Positions 1 through 10,164 of a stretch of DNA of 64,000 nucleotides are shown piece after piece. Both the position numbers and the translations under genes were made by a program. This DNA comes from Sweltsa coloradensis. Its lineage: Eukaryota; Arthropoda; Insecta; Plecoptera; Chloroperlidae. The notes under the pieces are model-generated. The model ran no database searches and was not told the origin of the DNA. It saw only the letters and a list, made by a program, of their open reading frames with translations. Position 1 is the first letter of the stretch. Every line of letters starts with the position of its first letter. The DNA is taken from positions 62,001 to 126,000 of the forward strand of contig JAMZAV010000306.1 in NCBI GenBank assembly GCA_024449915.1, read 5' to 3'.

Positions 1-2540
1 TATTGTTTGTTAGCTCGCACGTGTGTAACGTATCGTCCCATGCTCATGTGATTGCATTAGTTCTATCTGTGATAACGTGTAGACACACAGTAACTGTCCC
101 CTAAATGTAGGGTGCACACACATTCTAACCGTTTACACCCTACAAGCCCTAGTTCAAAGGTCTAACAACGGATTTATATTATATATGATCTAATTCTATA
201 TTATATAATAATATATATAAATAATGAACTAATTCATTTAATTAATCCATAAATAGTAACTAGTCGATCATGAACATTTCTTGGATTTCAGGTCAAAACC
301 TCCCGTCTAAATTTTCAACGAAATTGGAATGTAAACATTAGTATAAGGTGACAGCTATGAAACAAGGGTAAAATAATAAGTATCAATGGTCCAGAAAATT
401 TGAAGTAATGAACGGATGATATCAAAACACAAAGTAAAATAGTGCGTCATGGTCATGCAATCACTGGCCGACCAAACAGAAATGGAGAAAATACACTTTT
501 ATCAGTGATTAAACACAAGTCTGATCGGACGAAGACGCAAACCAGCGATAAATTGCTCAACGAGGCCGAAAGGGGAGGTTTTTACGCGCGGCAACAAATC
601 CAAATCGATCTCTTCAAATAGAAACTTAATGGCATCTAAATCTTATTAAGTGTATCACATTGTCGCAAGAGGGAACGACTTCGGGAAATGAATGTTAAGA
701 GATTTCCTGTTCCTTCTATTTTAATTAAGTCTTTCGAAGTATGAAAGAGGCAAAGTTGGGTAGAAGGAAGCTGCAATCTGCATAATCATCTAGTTGGAAT
801 TACAGGCAAGACGGTCGACTGCCACGGTGACAGGTATAGAGGGGGTTCACCTTACGGTGTCACCCCTACGGCTTAGAAACCACTTGTCTTGGCTATGACA
901 GTCAGACCAACGCCAGTTACTATTCTAAGTCCATGGTCAGATTATTTTCTAACAAGTATTTCAAGGTACCTTCAAAAATGATATTTATATATGATATTGA
1001 TTATTGTATTTTTATGTTAGTACTTAGTATCGTACATTTATTTATAACCTAAATATAAGGGAAAAAACTTTCTGGAATAACTTTTGTTTCATGATTTTTA
1101 TCCGAAAGATTTTCTGGAATAACTTTTGTATTATTATGATTTTTTTCGGCCGCTGGCACGACTTGGATAAATACCTCGTATTTGTAACGTCTGCTAAATA
1201 AATTGTACATCAATCCATTATGACTTGTATTTAGGTTATCAAATTATTGTGTGTAAAGCTATTACAAAATAAGAAAGCTGTGCCAAATTATTTAAAAATA
1301 TGGCTCTGTGTGAAGTTTTGTCCCTCCCAAACTATTTTCGAAAAATATTTTGGATATACATCATTAATAACTAATTTCTATGATATAAACCTTCCCTATT
1401 AAAAGGAAGTTTGTAGCCCAGCTTTGAGTGCAGATATAAATGTTGTTTAAATGATATATAACATCTATCAAGCTATCACGAAAAGCAGTTATATAATATA
1501 TTCGATATATCTTGTTCTTCATTCTTATCTATCACACAATAATCGTTTTCTGGAGCGCAAATGGATGAAAGATGAGGAAATATTACAAAATAAACGGAAT
1601 ATGTTTTTAGTTTCTTCTACAAGCCGTCAATACTAGACTAAGTGTCGGCGCACTTATAGATTACGTCTCTGTATCTAGATGATAAATGAACATTTTCTAT
1701 GACGCCACTTTTAAAAAAGAGTCACTTGTCGCGATATGAAATCACTTAGGAAGCGCTTTTATATAGATGTCAATGCGCCCATTCTAGTAAATGGTTTGCC
1801 GATATTCGAAACAGACAAAACAATTACGGTGTGAAATATTACGCTTTCCACCTTATATGACACATTTGAAGGGAAAAAAAGCACTTACACGCTATACATT
1901 TTTAAAATAATTTAAAAATAGTGTGTGGTTAGATTCACTGCACCGAATGTGTATATATGTCTAAAGGGAATATAACACTGGTACTGCATTCAGTCCATGT
2001 CATTCAATGATCGGAGCCTGTTACAGTTTTGGGTCGCAGTTTTGGCTACAAGTACCTGGATAGAGAATTATCTAATCCGCCAACTGCAATCGCGGGTTGC
2101 ACTTTTATGGTATACTGAGCATGCGCACATTCGTTCTGCTTACTTCTGATTGTAACAAAAGACTGTGGCCAGTTGGAGACGACCCCAGTGTAATTCCCCT
2201 TTAAGGCATCTCAACTGATTAACCCGCCGGTTTAACGCCTGATAATAGCATCGTTTTAGTTTAGCTTGCACATTATTTGGCGTAAAATGTAAAATGAATG
2301 ATAATGATAGCACCTGCATGGTTTTAGTTTTCACTAGTTCTAAATAAAATTAAAATGTGAACGTCAACCTTATGGAAAGGAACGGACGATTCATAGTGGG
2401 GAGGCGTGAATTGTATATAATCTAAAAGCCAGTATGCACAATCCGTGCTTTCGCATTCAAAAGCGACCATCAGATCATGTTGAGCCAATAGGAGAAAATC
2501 TGTAAAGAAATTATTTAGAAATCTAAAATACTGACTCTTC
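1..2540. other. Unassigned AT-rich non-coding DNA
   Basis: No open frame longer than about 65 codons and no recognisable domain, tRNA or transposon end was seen. The only local structure noted is the short duplication at 1069-1152. The stretch is A/T-rich, with many runs such as the ATATAT-type tract near 180-230. Confidence 0.5.
1069..1152. repeat. 42-bp direct duplication, two units
   Basis: Two units begin with TTTCTGGAATAACTTTTGT at 1069 and 1111, giving a period of 42 bases. The second half of each unit (ATGATTTTTAT / ATTATGATTTTTT) is less well conserved. Likely a local tandem duplication with no known role. Confidence 0.7.
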
Positions 2541-2560
2541 CATTATCCTTATTCAAATCT

Positions 2561-2749
2561 GTGAATCTTGTTCACAATAATCTGAATGGTTTCCCGATTC
2601 ACAATTCATCACATGGCACACGCTCGCAAATCAAATTCATATCGACTCTTTCAGCACATCTAAGTTTCCAAAGGACCATTGGTCTAGCTCACCTCTATAA
2701 CAAATTTACAACAGATCAAACTCATAATGCAAGCAGGCACATAATTTAA
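2561..2749 (+). pseudogene. Probable relic of a LINE reverse-transcriptase C-terminal end
   Basis: The 62-codon frame contains the order 'SSHGTRSQIKF' ... 'LSFQRTIGLAHLYNKF'. This resembles the region just before the stop codon of many LINE ORF2 proteins (H-x-TR-x-K/Q-x-x-L ... S-x-x-x-x-G-x-x-L/F-Y/W-N). It would be the extreme C-terminal end of a reverse transcriptase from a 5'-truncated copy. No upstream RT motifs (such as F/YADD) are in frame, and the following A/T-rich DNA could be its 3' UTR. This rests on pattern memory of the family, not an alignment; chance similarity is possible. Confidence 0.35.
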
Positions 2750-5104
2750 GGCTAGAGTAAAATCATTGCTAAAGTGTTTGTATCATTGATGAATTTGTAA
2801 TCAGAATGACGAAAAACTAACTTATAACAGTCTTTTATTATGTCAGCACCCTGCACTAAACCTGGGTATGTAATATGCTTGTCAGTATAATGTTTGTGTC
2901 ACTAACTTATATTGTGTATGTTCTTTATGCATGTAAAATTTCACATTTATAATATTGGTCAAGCCCCAATGAGCCTGGCGGTCGATAGGGGGGCTTTCAG
3001 CAAGGATTACCCTTACCCTTTTAGTTATTAAAATTTGTCTAGACTGAATTACATTATAAGTATTTAAGTGCTCTACTAGAATAGATATTAAGTATAAAAG
3101 TATATCTGTGTATTAGAATCTACTATTCACACTCCTTCGGGCAGTGCATATCTTACCATGTACACGATCAAAATGAAATAAAGAATATTAGATACCTTAC
3201 TCGTATATTGCCCAAACAATGGATTGTCACAGATAAATCTATCAAAGCGTATTCTTACGCAGACGAAATTTTCAAAATTACTTTTAAATTTTGTTACTTT
3301 TTATTTCAGGCAGAAAAAATCTGTTGACTTTAATTTCAGAAAGGATAATTTAATTTGTTTAGATTTGAACCATTTTAAATTAAGATTACAATAGGTCTAT
3401 ACCCGTATCGGAGAAGTCAAATAAATGTGTGTAAATAAGTTAATTTGTCAGGAGATAAAACGTATCATATTTATTTTGACTTCGGTATTCCCCCAGTGCA
3501 AAGGTTGATAAGAGCGCAAGGATTATATTTCGTAGTGTGCCCATAGGGTCCTAGGCGAGGGTAGATGGATTATACACGCAAATTGGATTAGACCGACAAG
3601 CGCACGAAGGATGGGGGGGGGGGGCGTAGTTCCCCAAGAAGAAAGCGTAGACTCAACCAAGGCCGGAAGAAAGTGGCGGGGGGGGGGAGGGGGTAGTAAG
3701 ACAAAGGAAGGGGGCGAAACGAGATCTACAAAGACTCGCCCTGGGCCTCTGACTCTTGCCAGGGTTCGTTTATCAAAAGGAAAACAGAAATTTAATTACG
3801 CCTACTTAGCGACTCGAATTACAAAGTGGGCGTGTGCCCCTTTGCAAAGGTGTACGCAACGACTTTTATTAGGGAATATTTCCGGCCTTCCTGATATTAC
3901 GAAGAAATTTGTCGGGGAATTACGTACGAAATTCGAGTAGGAACACAAACGGAATTGATAAATGGATTCTGAAGAAGACGCAATCTCGCCGCTATACAGA
4001 ACGGGCCCGCTTCTCAAGAGTGGTTTACCATGGCATTCGCATTGCCGGATATAATCGTCTCATCTCTAATATAGTATCAGTATAACATAACAATAATACC
4101 GTCGTTAACATTATTATGGCCGTAGCCTGTTCGGTGATGATATTAATTTAAGGGCGAGTGAACTTAGCCTGTTCGTTATACAAAATCTCAGAATTAGTAG
4201 TTTTGAGATATTATAAGATTTAAACTTTGTCTTAGTTTTGTAGAACTGGAACACTTCAGGTGTGTATTCCTTAAAGAGTAAAGAAGGATTCTACAGTGAT
4301 ATTTCATTACAGTATAGTGCAATTTTCAACAGATGAAGAGGAAGATATAACCTCTATTTTATGTGGACGAAATGTTAAACTTTTAACCACTTACATGTGC
4401 ATGTTAGTTTTACGTGCTTCAGCGAGGCTCTTCGTGGCACAAGATTTCTTAACAGATTTTAAGTGTTTTAGCAAAATATTTGCTAGCGTCGACGCCGTTT
4501 CTTTTTTTTTTTTTTAATGTATAATGACAAGGATAAACAATAAAATAAATTACTTCTAAGAAATGAAAAGAGTGAAATGATGGCTTTTACATGATCATAT
4601 AGCTCATTTTACAATCTGTAAGATGTCTCAGTTTTGAATAGGCCGTCCATAAAAATATGATGGTGCTGTCATGAGAATAACTGTAGGCCTAAATAAAGAA
4701 GATAGAAAAATGCAAAATTCAATAATTGCGAGCACTACAATTCAGGATTCATCGTGTCAGTTTCGAGACAAATCAAGTTAATAAAGCCGATCATCGATTT
4801 TGCTTCCCACAAACGAGACGTTGAAACATGTTTATGAACTGAAACCAATCACGTCGAGAATGTCGCCGTAGAACTTGTATTCCCGGGAAGTGGAAAGCAG
4901 ACCTCGACGATTGATACGTCTCAACTTGTCACGGCTAACGGCAACGATGACCGTGCGAATAATAACTACCGTGAAAGTCACGTCAGGTATACTAAAATCA
5001 GAAAACTAGTGCAAACATAACGATTCTATAAGGTAAAACCACTCTGCTTGAGCACACGCACGACGATAAATCTAGAACATTCACTAGTAATTCTGTCTGA
5101 GGAC
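2750..5104. other. Unassigned non-coding DNA
   Basis: Nothing assignable was seen except a G/purine-rich tract at 3611-3720. The frame at 3611-3940 is driven by that tract and has no recognisable domain. A T-run lies at about 4501-4516. Confidence 0.45.
3611..3720 (+). repeat. G-run/purine-rich tract
   Basis: Two long G runs (about 3613-3625 and 3678-3693) are separated by purine-rich DNA. The second continues as G-A-G-rich sequence to 3712. Such tracts can form quadruplex or triplex structures and are mutation-prone; no gene assignment is implied. Confidence 0.6.
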
Positions 5105-5720
5105 CATTAAAAGAGCAATCAATAAAAGTGTACAACGTTAAATCGAAGATAAATTAAACTATTTAGAAAGGTTAACAATTCGAATTTTCAAATTCAGTGC
5201 ATTCACATGTAAATGAGTCTAAGGAAATTACGATTGGAAGTTCAATCAATAAAGTGTACGGCGTTAAATCGAATAAATTAAATTTATACGTTACCAGTAA
5301 AGTTATTAATTTGAGTTTATAAATTTAGTACATTCACATGGAATTAAATCCAAGAAAGATACGATTAAAGGTGTAACAGATAAACAGTATGACGTTAAAT
5401 CATAGACATAAAATAAATTACTAGAAAGATTAATAATTCGAATTTAATTGAGTCGTAAGCAAATCACGACTAAAATTGCAATCGATACAATAAAAGACAG
5501 ATACAAATATAAAATACTAGGATGGTTACTAATTTGACTATTTGATTAATATTACGATTAAAAATGTGTACCGTCGTTAAATGAAAAACAAAATAAATTA
5601 CTATAAAGGTTAATAAATCGCATTTTTAAATTCAGAACATTTCCGTGTAATTAAGTCTAAGTTAATTACGATTAAAAAGACAATGAATAAAAATACGACG
5701 TAAAGCCGTAGACAGATAGA
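5105..5720 (+). repeat. Decayed ~125-130-bp tandem array (satellite-like)
   Basis: A diverged unit recurs. It contains 'CAATCAATAAA-GTGTAC-CGTTAAATCG', then 'AAATTA-CTA-AAAGGTTA-TAATTCGAATTT', then 'AAATTCAG-ACATTCACATGTAA-T-AGTCTAAG' and 'ATTACGATT'. The CGTTAA landmark falls at about 5136, 5262, 5393 and 5575, with a last decayed unit near 5699. Spacings are 126 and 131, then 182 where a damaged unit seems to lie, then about 124. Identity between units is low, so this is an old array. Confidence 0.6.
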
Positions 5721-6461
5721 CTTCAATTAATGATCTATCATATTTCGAACTTTTTAAATGGCCTCGCGGGAAATGTCCCGCCCTTGCGACGAGTAACGAA
5801 TCGCCACGGCCGTTACATCGATTAAACATCCCCCCCAGTTCGACAGCAACCCGTGCTCAAACACACGTGTGTACATTTCATACACATGCCGCAGTATTAA
5901 CAATTTCCTTGACATACTCGCTCCCAGGCTATTATTTTACCAATTAACGGGGGGCACGGCGTAGGAGCGGTAGATTGGATTTGTTCTCATTGTCGAGGGG
6001 TGGACAAGGCAGGACCGGACTGAGGTTAGAAGGGATGTAAATCCACACATGACCAGTTTCAATACAGGGTTTTATTACCCAAGTCAATGTTATAAGACAC
6101 TTTTTTTAACTGGTTGTAAGAAGTTGTGTGCACTTCTTAATGGGTACAGAGGAGCAGCCGAAATAACGTGTAATTATTTTAATGTTTCAATGTCGAAACA
6201 TTTTGCTTTTATTTATATTTAATATTTTATGTTACTATGGTCTGTTCAATAATAATAAATTTATATTAAAGTCAATCTAGCGAACCCCTAGGATAGCTTC
6301 CATTGTAAAACCACAGCGTCAATTAAGTAATTGTATTGAGGATGTTCTTGGGACATAATTAGTTTTAGTTGTAGTTGTACGATTAATAACAGCATTATGA
6401 CTATAAAATTCCTTTTTCACAGACATGAGAAAGTATTTTTTTTTAATAGAAAAGTCGCAAC
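5721..6461. other. Unassigned non-coding DNA
   Basis: A short GC-richer patch (about 5758-5830) is followed by AT-rich sequence. No frame, RNA gene or transposon terminus was recognised. Confidence 0.45.
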
Positions 6462-6480
6462 TTTTGGTGGAGGTGCCGGG
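6462..6480 (-). repeat. CCCGGCACCTCCACCA motif, AAAA-flank class
   Basis: On the plus strand this reads TTTTGGTGGAGGTGCCGGG. On the minus strand it is the 16-base core followed by AA. Neighbouring sequence is not shared with the other copies beyond the A-run. Confidence 0.85.
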
Positions 6481-6770
6481 TTTTATTATATAACGTTTCA
6501 TAAAAGAATATCGAAATTTGTTTACTGTAGGTATGGTAAAGTGTGTACTCAACGCAATTAAAGACAAACGTACATATAGCTGCGCAGTCATCGAACATAA
6601 GATAATCGCAATGACAATGTCATAATAACCAAAACAAAACCCTCGCTAAAACCTGCGTTCACATTACAAATAATGTATACTTGATGATCAGTTTAAAGGA
6701 TGCAAAATCTTTGCAGTACTGTTCCAATCAAGTCAGGTTTATATAATGCACCAACAATCCAGAAGTATCG

Positions 6771-6830
6771 GTAGCTTAGGGGTTAAGCACCCTACAGGAG
6801 ATCGGGTTACCAAGGTTCAATACCCCGCTA
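6771..6830 (+). repeat. tRNA-like head of a SINE (A/B-box-like)
   Basis: TAGCTTAGGGG at about 6772 resembles a Pol III A box, and GGTTCAATACC at about 6814 resembles a B box about 32 bases further on. The intervening DNA does not fold into an obvious cloverleaf, so this is a SINE head or tRNA relic rather than a working tRNA gene. A separate LINE fragment follows about 120 bases downstream. Confidence 0.5.
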
Positions 6831-6947
6831 AGATTGATTTTTCATATCTGTATTGATAACTCTTTAACAAAATAACTTTATTTTTGACATTCATTGCAGG
6901 TATTTTTATTTTTATTTGACGAGACGAGAATTTGAGAGGAGGGCAAA

Positions 6948-7200
6948 AGAAGAGTAGGAAGGCCAAGAGAGAAATGGGAAAGATTAATTCAAGAAGACGT
7001 TGGAAAACGAGATGAAGAGTGGAGCATGTGGCAAGAGTAAAGCTGTGGGAGGACAGAAGAGAGTGGAGTAAATTGGTGGAGAGGAAGGAGTAAGATAACA
7101 CACGAGTCTGGTAAGCTTAATATCTACAGTTTCATGCCCTAGATATGGTGGAAAACCACCACTTAACCCGACATAGTTGGAACTGAGTTATGATGATGAT
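6948..7200 (+). pseudogene. LINE ORF2 C-terminal relic with 3' UTR, frameshifted
   Basis: From about 6951 the plus strand encodes 'VGRPREKWERLIQEDV' and ends that frame with a TAA at 7038-7040. In another frame, 'KLWEDRREWSKLVE' runs from 7040 to a stop at 7091-7093. The pairing 'GRPR-x-RW ... DR-x-EWR-x-LV' just before the stop is typical of the C-terminal end of non-LTR retrotransposon polyproteins. The frame change shows decay. Downstream sequence ends in a TGATGATGAT-like tail near 7190-7200, compatible with a LINE 3' terminus. The clade was not resolved. Confidence 0.75.
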
Positions 7201-7607
7201 TGTTACTTATTTATTAATACCTGCAATTATTTGTTCAACATTTGAACACAAACAACCTTAAAAATAAATGCGAGAATGACAGAAAGAGCATCTGCCCCAT
7301 TCGCAGTACCTTTCCATTTCAATTAAAAATCAATTAATAATTTTTACAGTTCTAAATTTAAGTGTCAGTGTCAATTGTGGGTAAAGAATGTGGAAAGGAA
7401 TATGATAAGTAGGCCTATTATGTCCCATATATGTACTATGTATGCGTTTCAGTGGACTGCAATAAAATATAAATAAATACACACTCTGGTCACCCCTACT
7501 GTGCGACGCGCGTCGCTATACAGCGCGTGTGTGCAAAGGGCGATATTTTATTAGTGGGCGCGCGCCTCATTTCCGCCCCCCACTGGCAGCACCCTGATTA
7601 AACATCT

Positions 7608-7636
7608 CTAGCGCTGATGTATTGTATCAGCGCTAG
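7608..7636. repeat. Perfect 11-bp inverted repeat, 7-base loop
   Basis: CTAGCGCTGAT (7608-7618) and ATCAGCGCTAG (7626-7636) are exact reverse complements around GTATTGT. The hairpin sits at the end of a GC-rich patch (about 7500-7640) that contrasts with AT-rich surroundings. Its role is unknown. Confidence 0.8.
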
Positions 7637-7894
7637 CTACCGGTCAGACTAATGAATCAGCAAACCCGTGTCCTGTATAATTCTAGACCTCGGTCGGTGA
7701 ATGATAATAACTTGATCAGTCGATTTGAATTGACACACTTACAATCGAAATATTGTTAACGTAACACTTTGAGTTGTGTAAATAAAACAGAGATACATGA
7801 AAACTTCCATGTATACGTAAAGATAAGATGTGCATTTAGTCATGATTAATATTGATTCGAATCTGGTTCCGTTGAATAAGAAAATCAGCCATCA

Positions 7895-8010
7895 AGTATC
7901 GCTTGGAACTTTGAATCGGAAGGTCGTATGCGCAGATTTGATTCTCAGCACTCGCCATCCTGACTGAATGTATTTTACCAGTGGTTTTCTCCGAAGTTAA
8001 TGCGAATGTA
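7895..8010 (+). repeat. tRNA-SINE copy, decayed
   Basis: Contains a B-box-like ATTTGATTCTC (about 7936-7946) followed by 'CGCCATCCTGACTGAATG' and 'GGTTTTCTCCGAAGTTAATG'. These match the body of the better copies at 39492 and 44801. The 3' part is missing. Confidence 0.65.
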
Positions 8011-9184
8011 ACATTCACTTCACACACATACATATTTACCTATTCGTCGTTTATTCTATATCATTAATTATACTTGAAAGATAAAAAAAATCGATGGCCA
8101 TCGCAACTAATAGGTTAATAAGAATAAAATAACAACTGAAAATTGGGCTGTTCATTCATATAACTCCAGCTTATCAATAAAATCAATATCTGATTGTTAT
8201 AACACGATCTCTTGTGCATATCGTATAACTATTAACATTTAATACAACTGAAAACTTTGTTACTTTGATTTTGCCATTATAATATCAAAATGGTTCTCTT
8301 CCACAAACCTTAGAAAAGGAGAAGGGGCAAGGGTAAAAATTACTAAGTTTCCTCTAAACAAACAGTAAAAGGCGGCGCCATTTAACTACAAAGACGGGAC
8401 TTACTTCTGTCAACAAACCGTTTAATTTCTTTCTCGTTTTCTGCAAAATTACAAATTATGAGAAGATTTTGTTAAAAACGAAAGACGTTTGTTTTACGAT
8501 TTCAATTAATTTTTCATTAGTCAAAGAGTCGAAAAGATGATGAGCGAATTCAATTAATTTGAGAAGACAATTTTAGAGTATATACAAAACGTGGATTCCC
8601 TGATAATGACTTTCCTTGATTACAGGAAGGAAACACAGATAATTCAAACACCTTATCAAGATGCTCACTAAGTCCCATGTAATCCGCGTCGAGTTCATCA
8701 ATAACCCCTCTACGCACAATGCGACGTTGTGCGTACGTTCATCTAGTCAAGACGGTGATAATTACGCATAATTACGTACCTCCCAGCCCGACTCATCACG
8801 CACCATTCAAATGTTAATATCACTCGGGCCGACTCCGTGAATAACTCGCTCTGATAGTGTTGGTAGACGTGGTGTCGTGTGATGCAGGGTGGGTAACTTG
8901 AGCGGGAGGAATTTGCGAGGTCCTAACTTATTTATAACTAAATTTAACTTTGGAATAGATGATAATAGTTAACACAGACAAGACGGGAATGTAATTTGGC
9001 TCGGGAAACGTTATGTCAAGATCGCGTTTATATATGTTTCACGAGTTGTGTTAATATTTCTAACGACTAACGAGACTTTATAGTGAGAAAATAAAAACAA
9101 ATCAAGAAAATAGATAATTAGTAACTATCAAATCAAGAACTTTTTTCTACCCTATAATAACGTACATTTAAAAAACACTGTCTA
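8011..9184. other. Unassigned non-coding DNA
   Basis: AT-rich, with no recognised frame, RNA gene or transposon end. Confidence 0.45.
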
Positions 9185-9342
9185 TAGGAATGCCTGCAGG
9201 CTGCAGGGTTTCACCAGCACGTCCCTCTTCAGGTGACAATGTGAAGGGAATTTCCAAGGTCTGTTTTGAGCGTACATCCCTGGCATTCGCGTTGACTGAA
9301 GAAAACCTTGGGAAAAACTTCAGTCAGGATTGCCGGTGGCGG
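9185..9342 (-). repeat. tRNA-SINE body, minus strand
   Basis: The plus strand shows CTTCAGGTGACAATGTGAAGGG and, further right, TTGACTGAAGAAAACC and TCAGTCAGGATTGCCGG. These are the reverse complement of the SINE body landmarks (ACCGGCAATCCTGACTGA, CCTTCACA, CACCTGAAG) in the same order as at 44801-45050. The tRNA-like head is lost or badly decayed. Confidence 0.7.
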
Positions 9343-9378
9343 GATTTGCTTTAAAACATTTACATTAGCACATTACGC

Positions 9379-10125
9379 ATGAGCCACCTTTATCGATCAG
9401 AAAGCAATAGAATAAATATGTCCCCCGGTGTACACAACACTACTGCCTATATAGTTTCTGATGAACGGGCCTACTCTTCCAAAACCATAATGTCGTCGGA
9501 CAATATAAAACTACACGAAATTTGCGTTCAATACCTCTCAATCGAATCCAATATTTCAACAATTAAAAAATATGCAGATTGCTTCCGAATCTGTCCTCGT
9601 CATTGTGTTCAGCTTGTTAGGTTGATTGCAATCATTATTTATGAAATAATATTTAGTATTGTCCATCCTTCTATGCCCGTCACCGCATTGTTTTCAACTA
9701 AACGAACCCTATGCATCATTCTGGACAGGACAATACCCCACCCCCCTCTAACGTCACCTCCATCGGGTGATAACATGCCCGGCGCTATCGACGTCGAGGA
9801 CCCTCGAACCTGTCAATGCCAGAAGACTAGACCGCGTCCCGTCCATAGCGGGAAAGATTCACTCAGACGAGCCAATATGGCAGGCAGGTGGGGGTTAGCA
9901 CTAATGTTAATTTGCGGGTATTTCGAGGCCGAGCCGATAGTCAAAAACAGGTATACGAAAAAAAAAAATTTTGAGCGAGGGGTCGGCATAGATTTTAATA
10001 ATTTTTGGTGGAGGTGCCGGTCCAGACATAACATTACTCGTGTGGTCTCGATTTTATATAATTTTTGGTGGAGGTGCCGGTCCAGACATAACATTACTCG
10101 TACGCTCGGATACAAAATCGCGTGA
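9379..10125 (+). CDS. Longest open frame (248 codons), unrecognised, probably not a gene
   Basis: This is the longest frame in the window but shows no domain I recognise. Residues about 70-100 are hydrophobic (LVRLIAIIIYEIIFSIV). The last ~60 residues are an artefact of a 60-bp duplication carrying the dispersed motif, giving 'NFWWRCRSRHNITR' twice. Its second half has higher GC than its surroundings. A frame this long by chance is unusual but possible. A spliced exon inside it (9877-9950) is a better candidate than the whole frame. Confidence 0.12.
   Translation: MSHLYRSESNRINMSPGVHNTTAYIVSDERAYSSKTIMSSDNIKLHEICVQYLSIESNISTIKKYADCFRICPRHCVQLVRLIAIIIYEIIFSIVHPSMPVTALFSTKRTLCIILDRTIPHPPLTSPPSGDNMPGAIDVEDPRTCQCQKTRPRPVHSGKDSLRRANMAGRWGLALMLICGYFEAEPIVKNRYTKKKNFERGVGIDFNNFWWRCRSRHNITRVVSILYNFWWRCRSRHNITRTLGYKIA
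9877..9950 (+). CDS. Possible first coding exon with signal peptide
   Basis: An ATG at 9877 (context GCCAATATGG) opens 'MAGRWGLALMLICGYFEAEP', which looks like a short signal peptide: one basic residue, a hydrophobic core, and small residues near a cleavage site. A donor-like CAG|GTATAC ends it at 9950, in phase 2. The preceding ~150 bases are GC-richer than their surroundings, as a 5' UTR might be. No partner exon was identified and the family is not recognised. The evidence is suggestive only. Confidence 0.2.
10001..10100 (-). repeat. Two motif copies in a 60-bp tandem duplication
   Basis: ATTTTTGGTGGAGGTGCCGG followed by TCCAGACATAACATTACTCG occurs at 10001-10040 and again, identical over 40 bases, at 10061-10100. 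The 20-base spacer and left flank are partly alike (GATTTTAATA / ATTTTATATA). Each holds the dispersed motif (AAAA class, with a third base other than C) at 10002-10020 and 10062-10080. Confidence 0.85.
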
Positions 10126-10164
10126 CTTCTTGACAATGTTTGTTTGAAGCTAATTAGCACTTTT

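Noticed and set aside
3611..3940. 109-codon plus-strand frame starting in a G run
   Set aside because: Its Gly-rich start is the G-run itself; no domain and no codon signal were seen.
6771..6830. A functional tRNA gene
   Set aside because: A- and B-box-like sequences are present, but no 7-bp acceptor stem or anticodon stem could be drawn.
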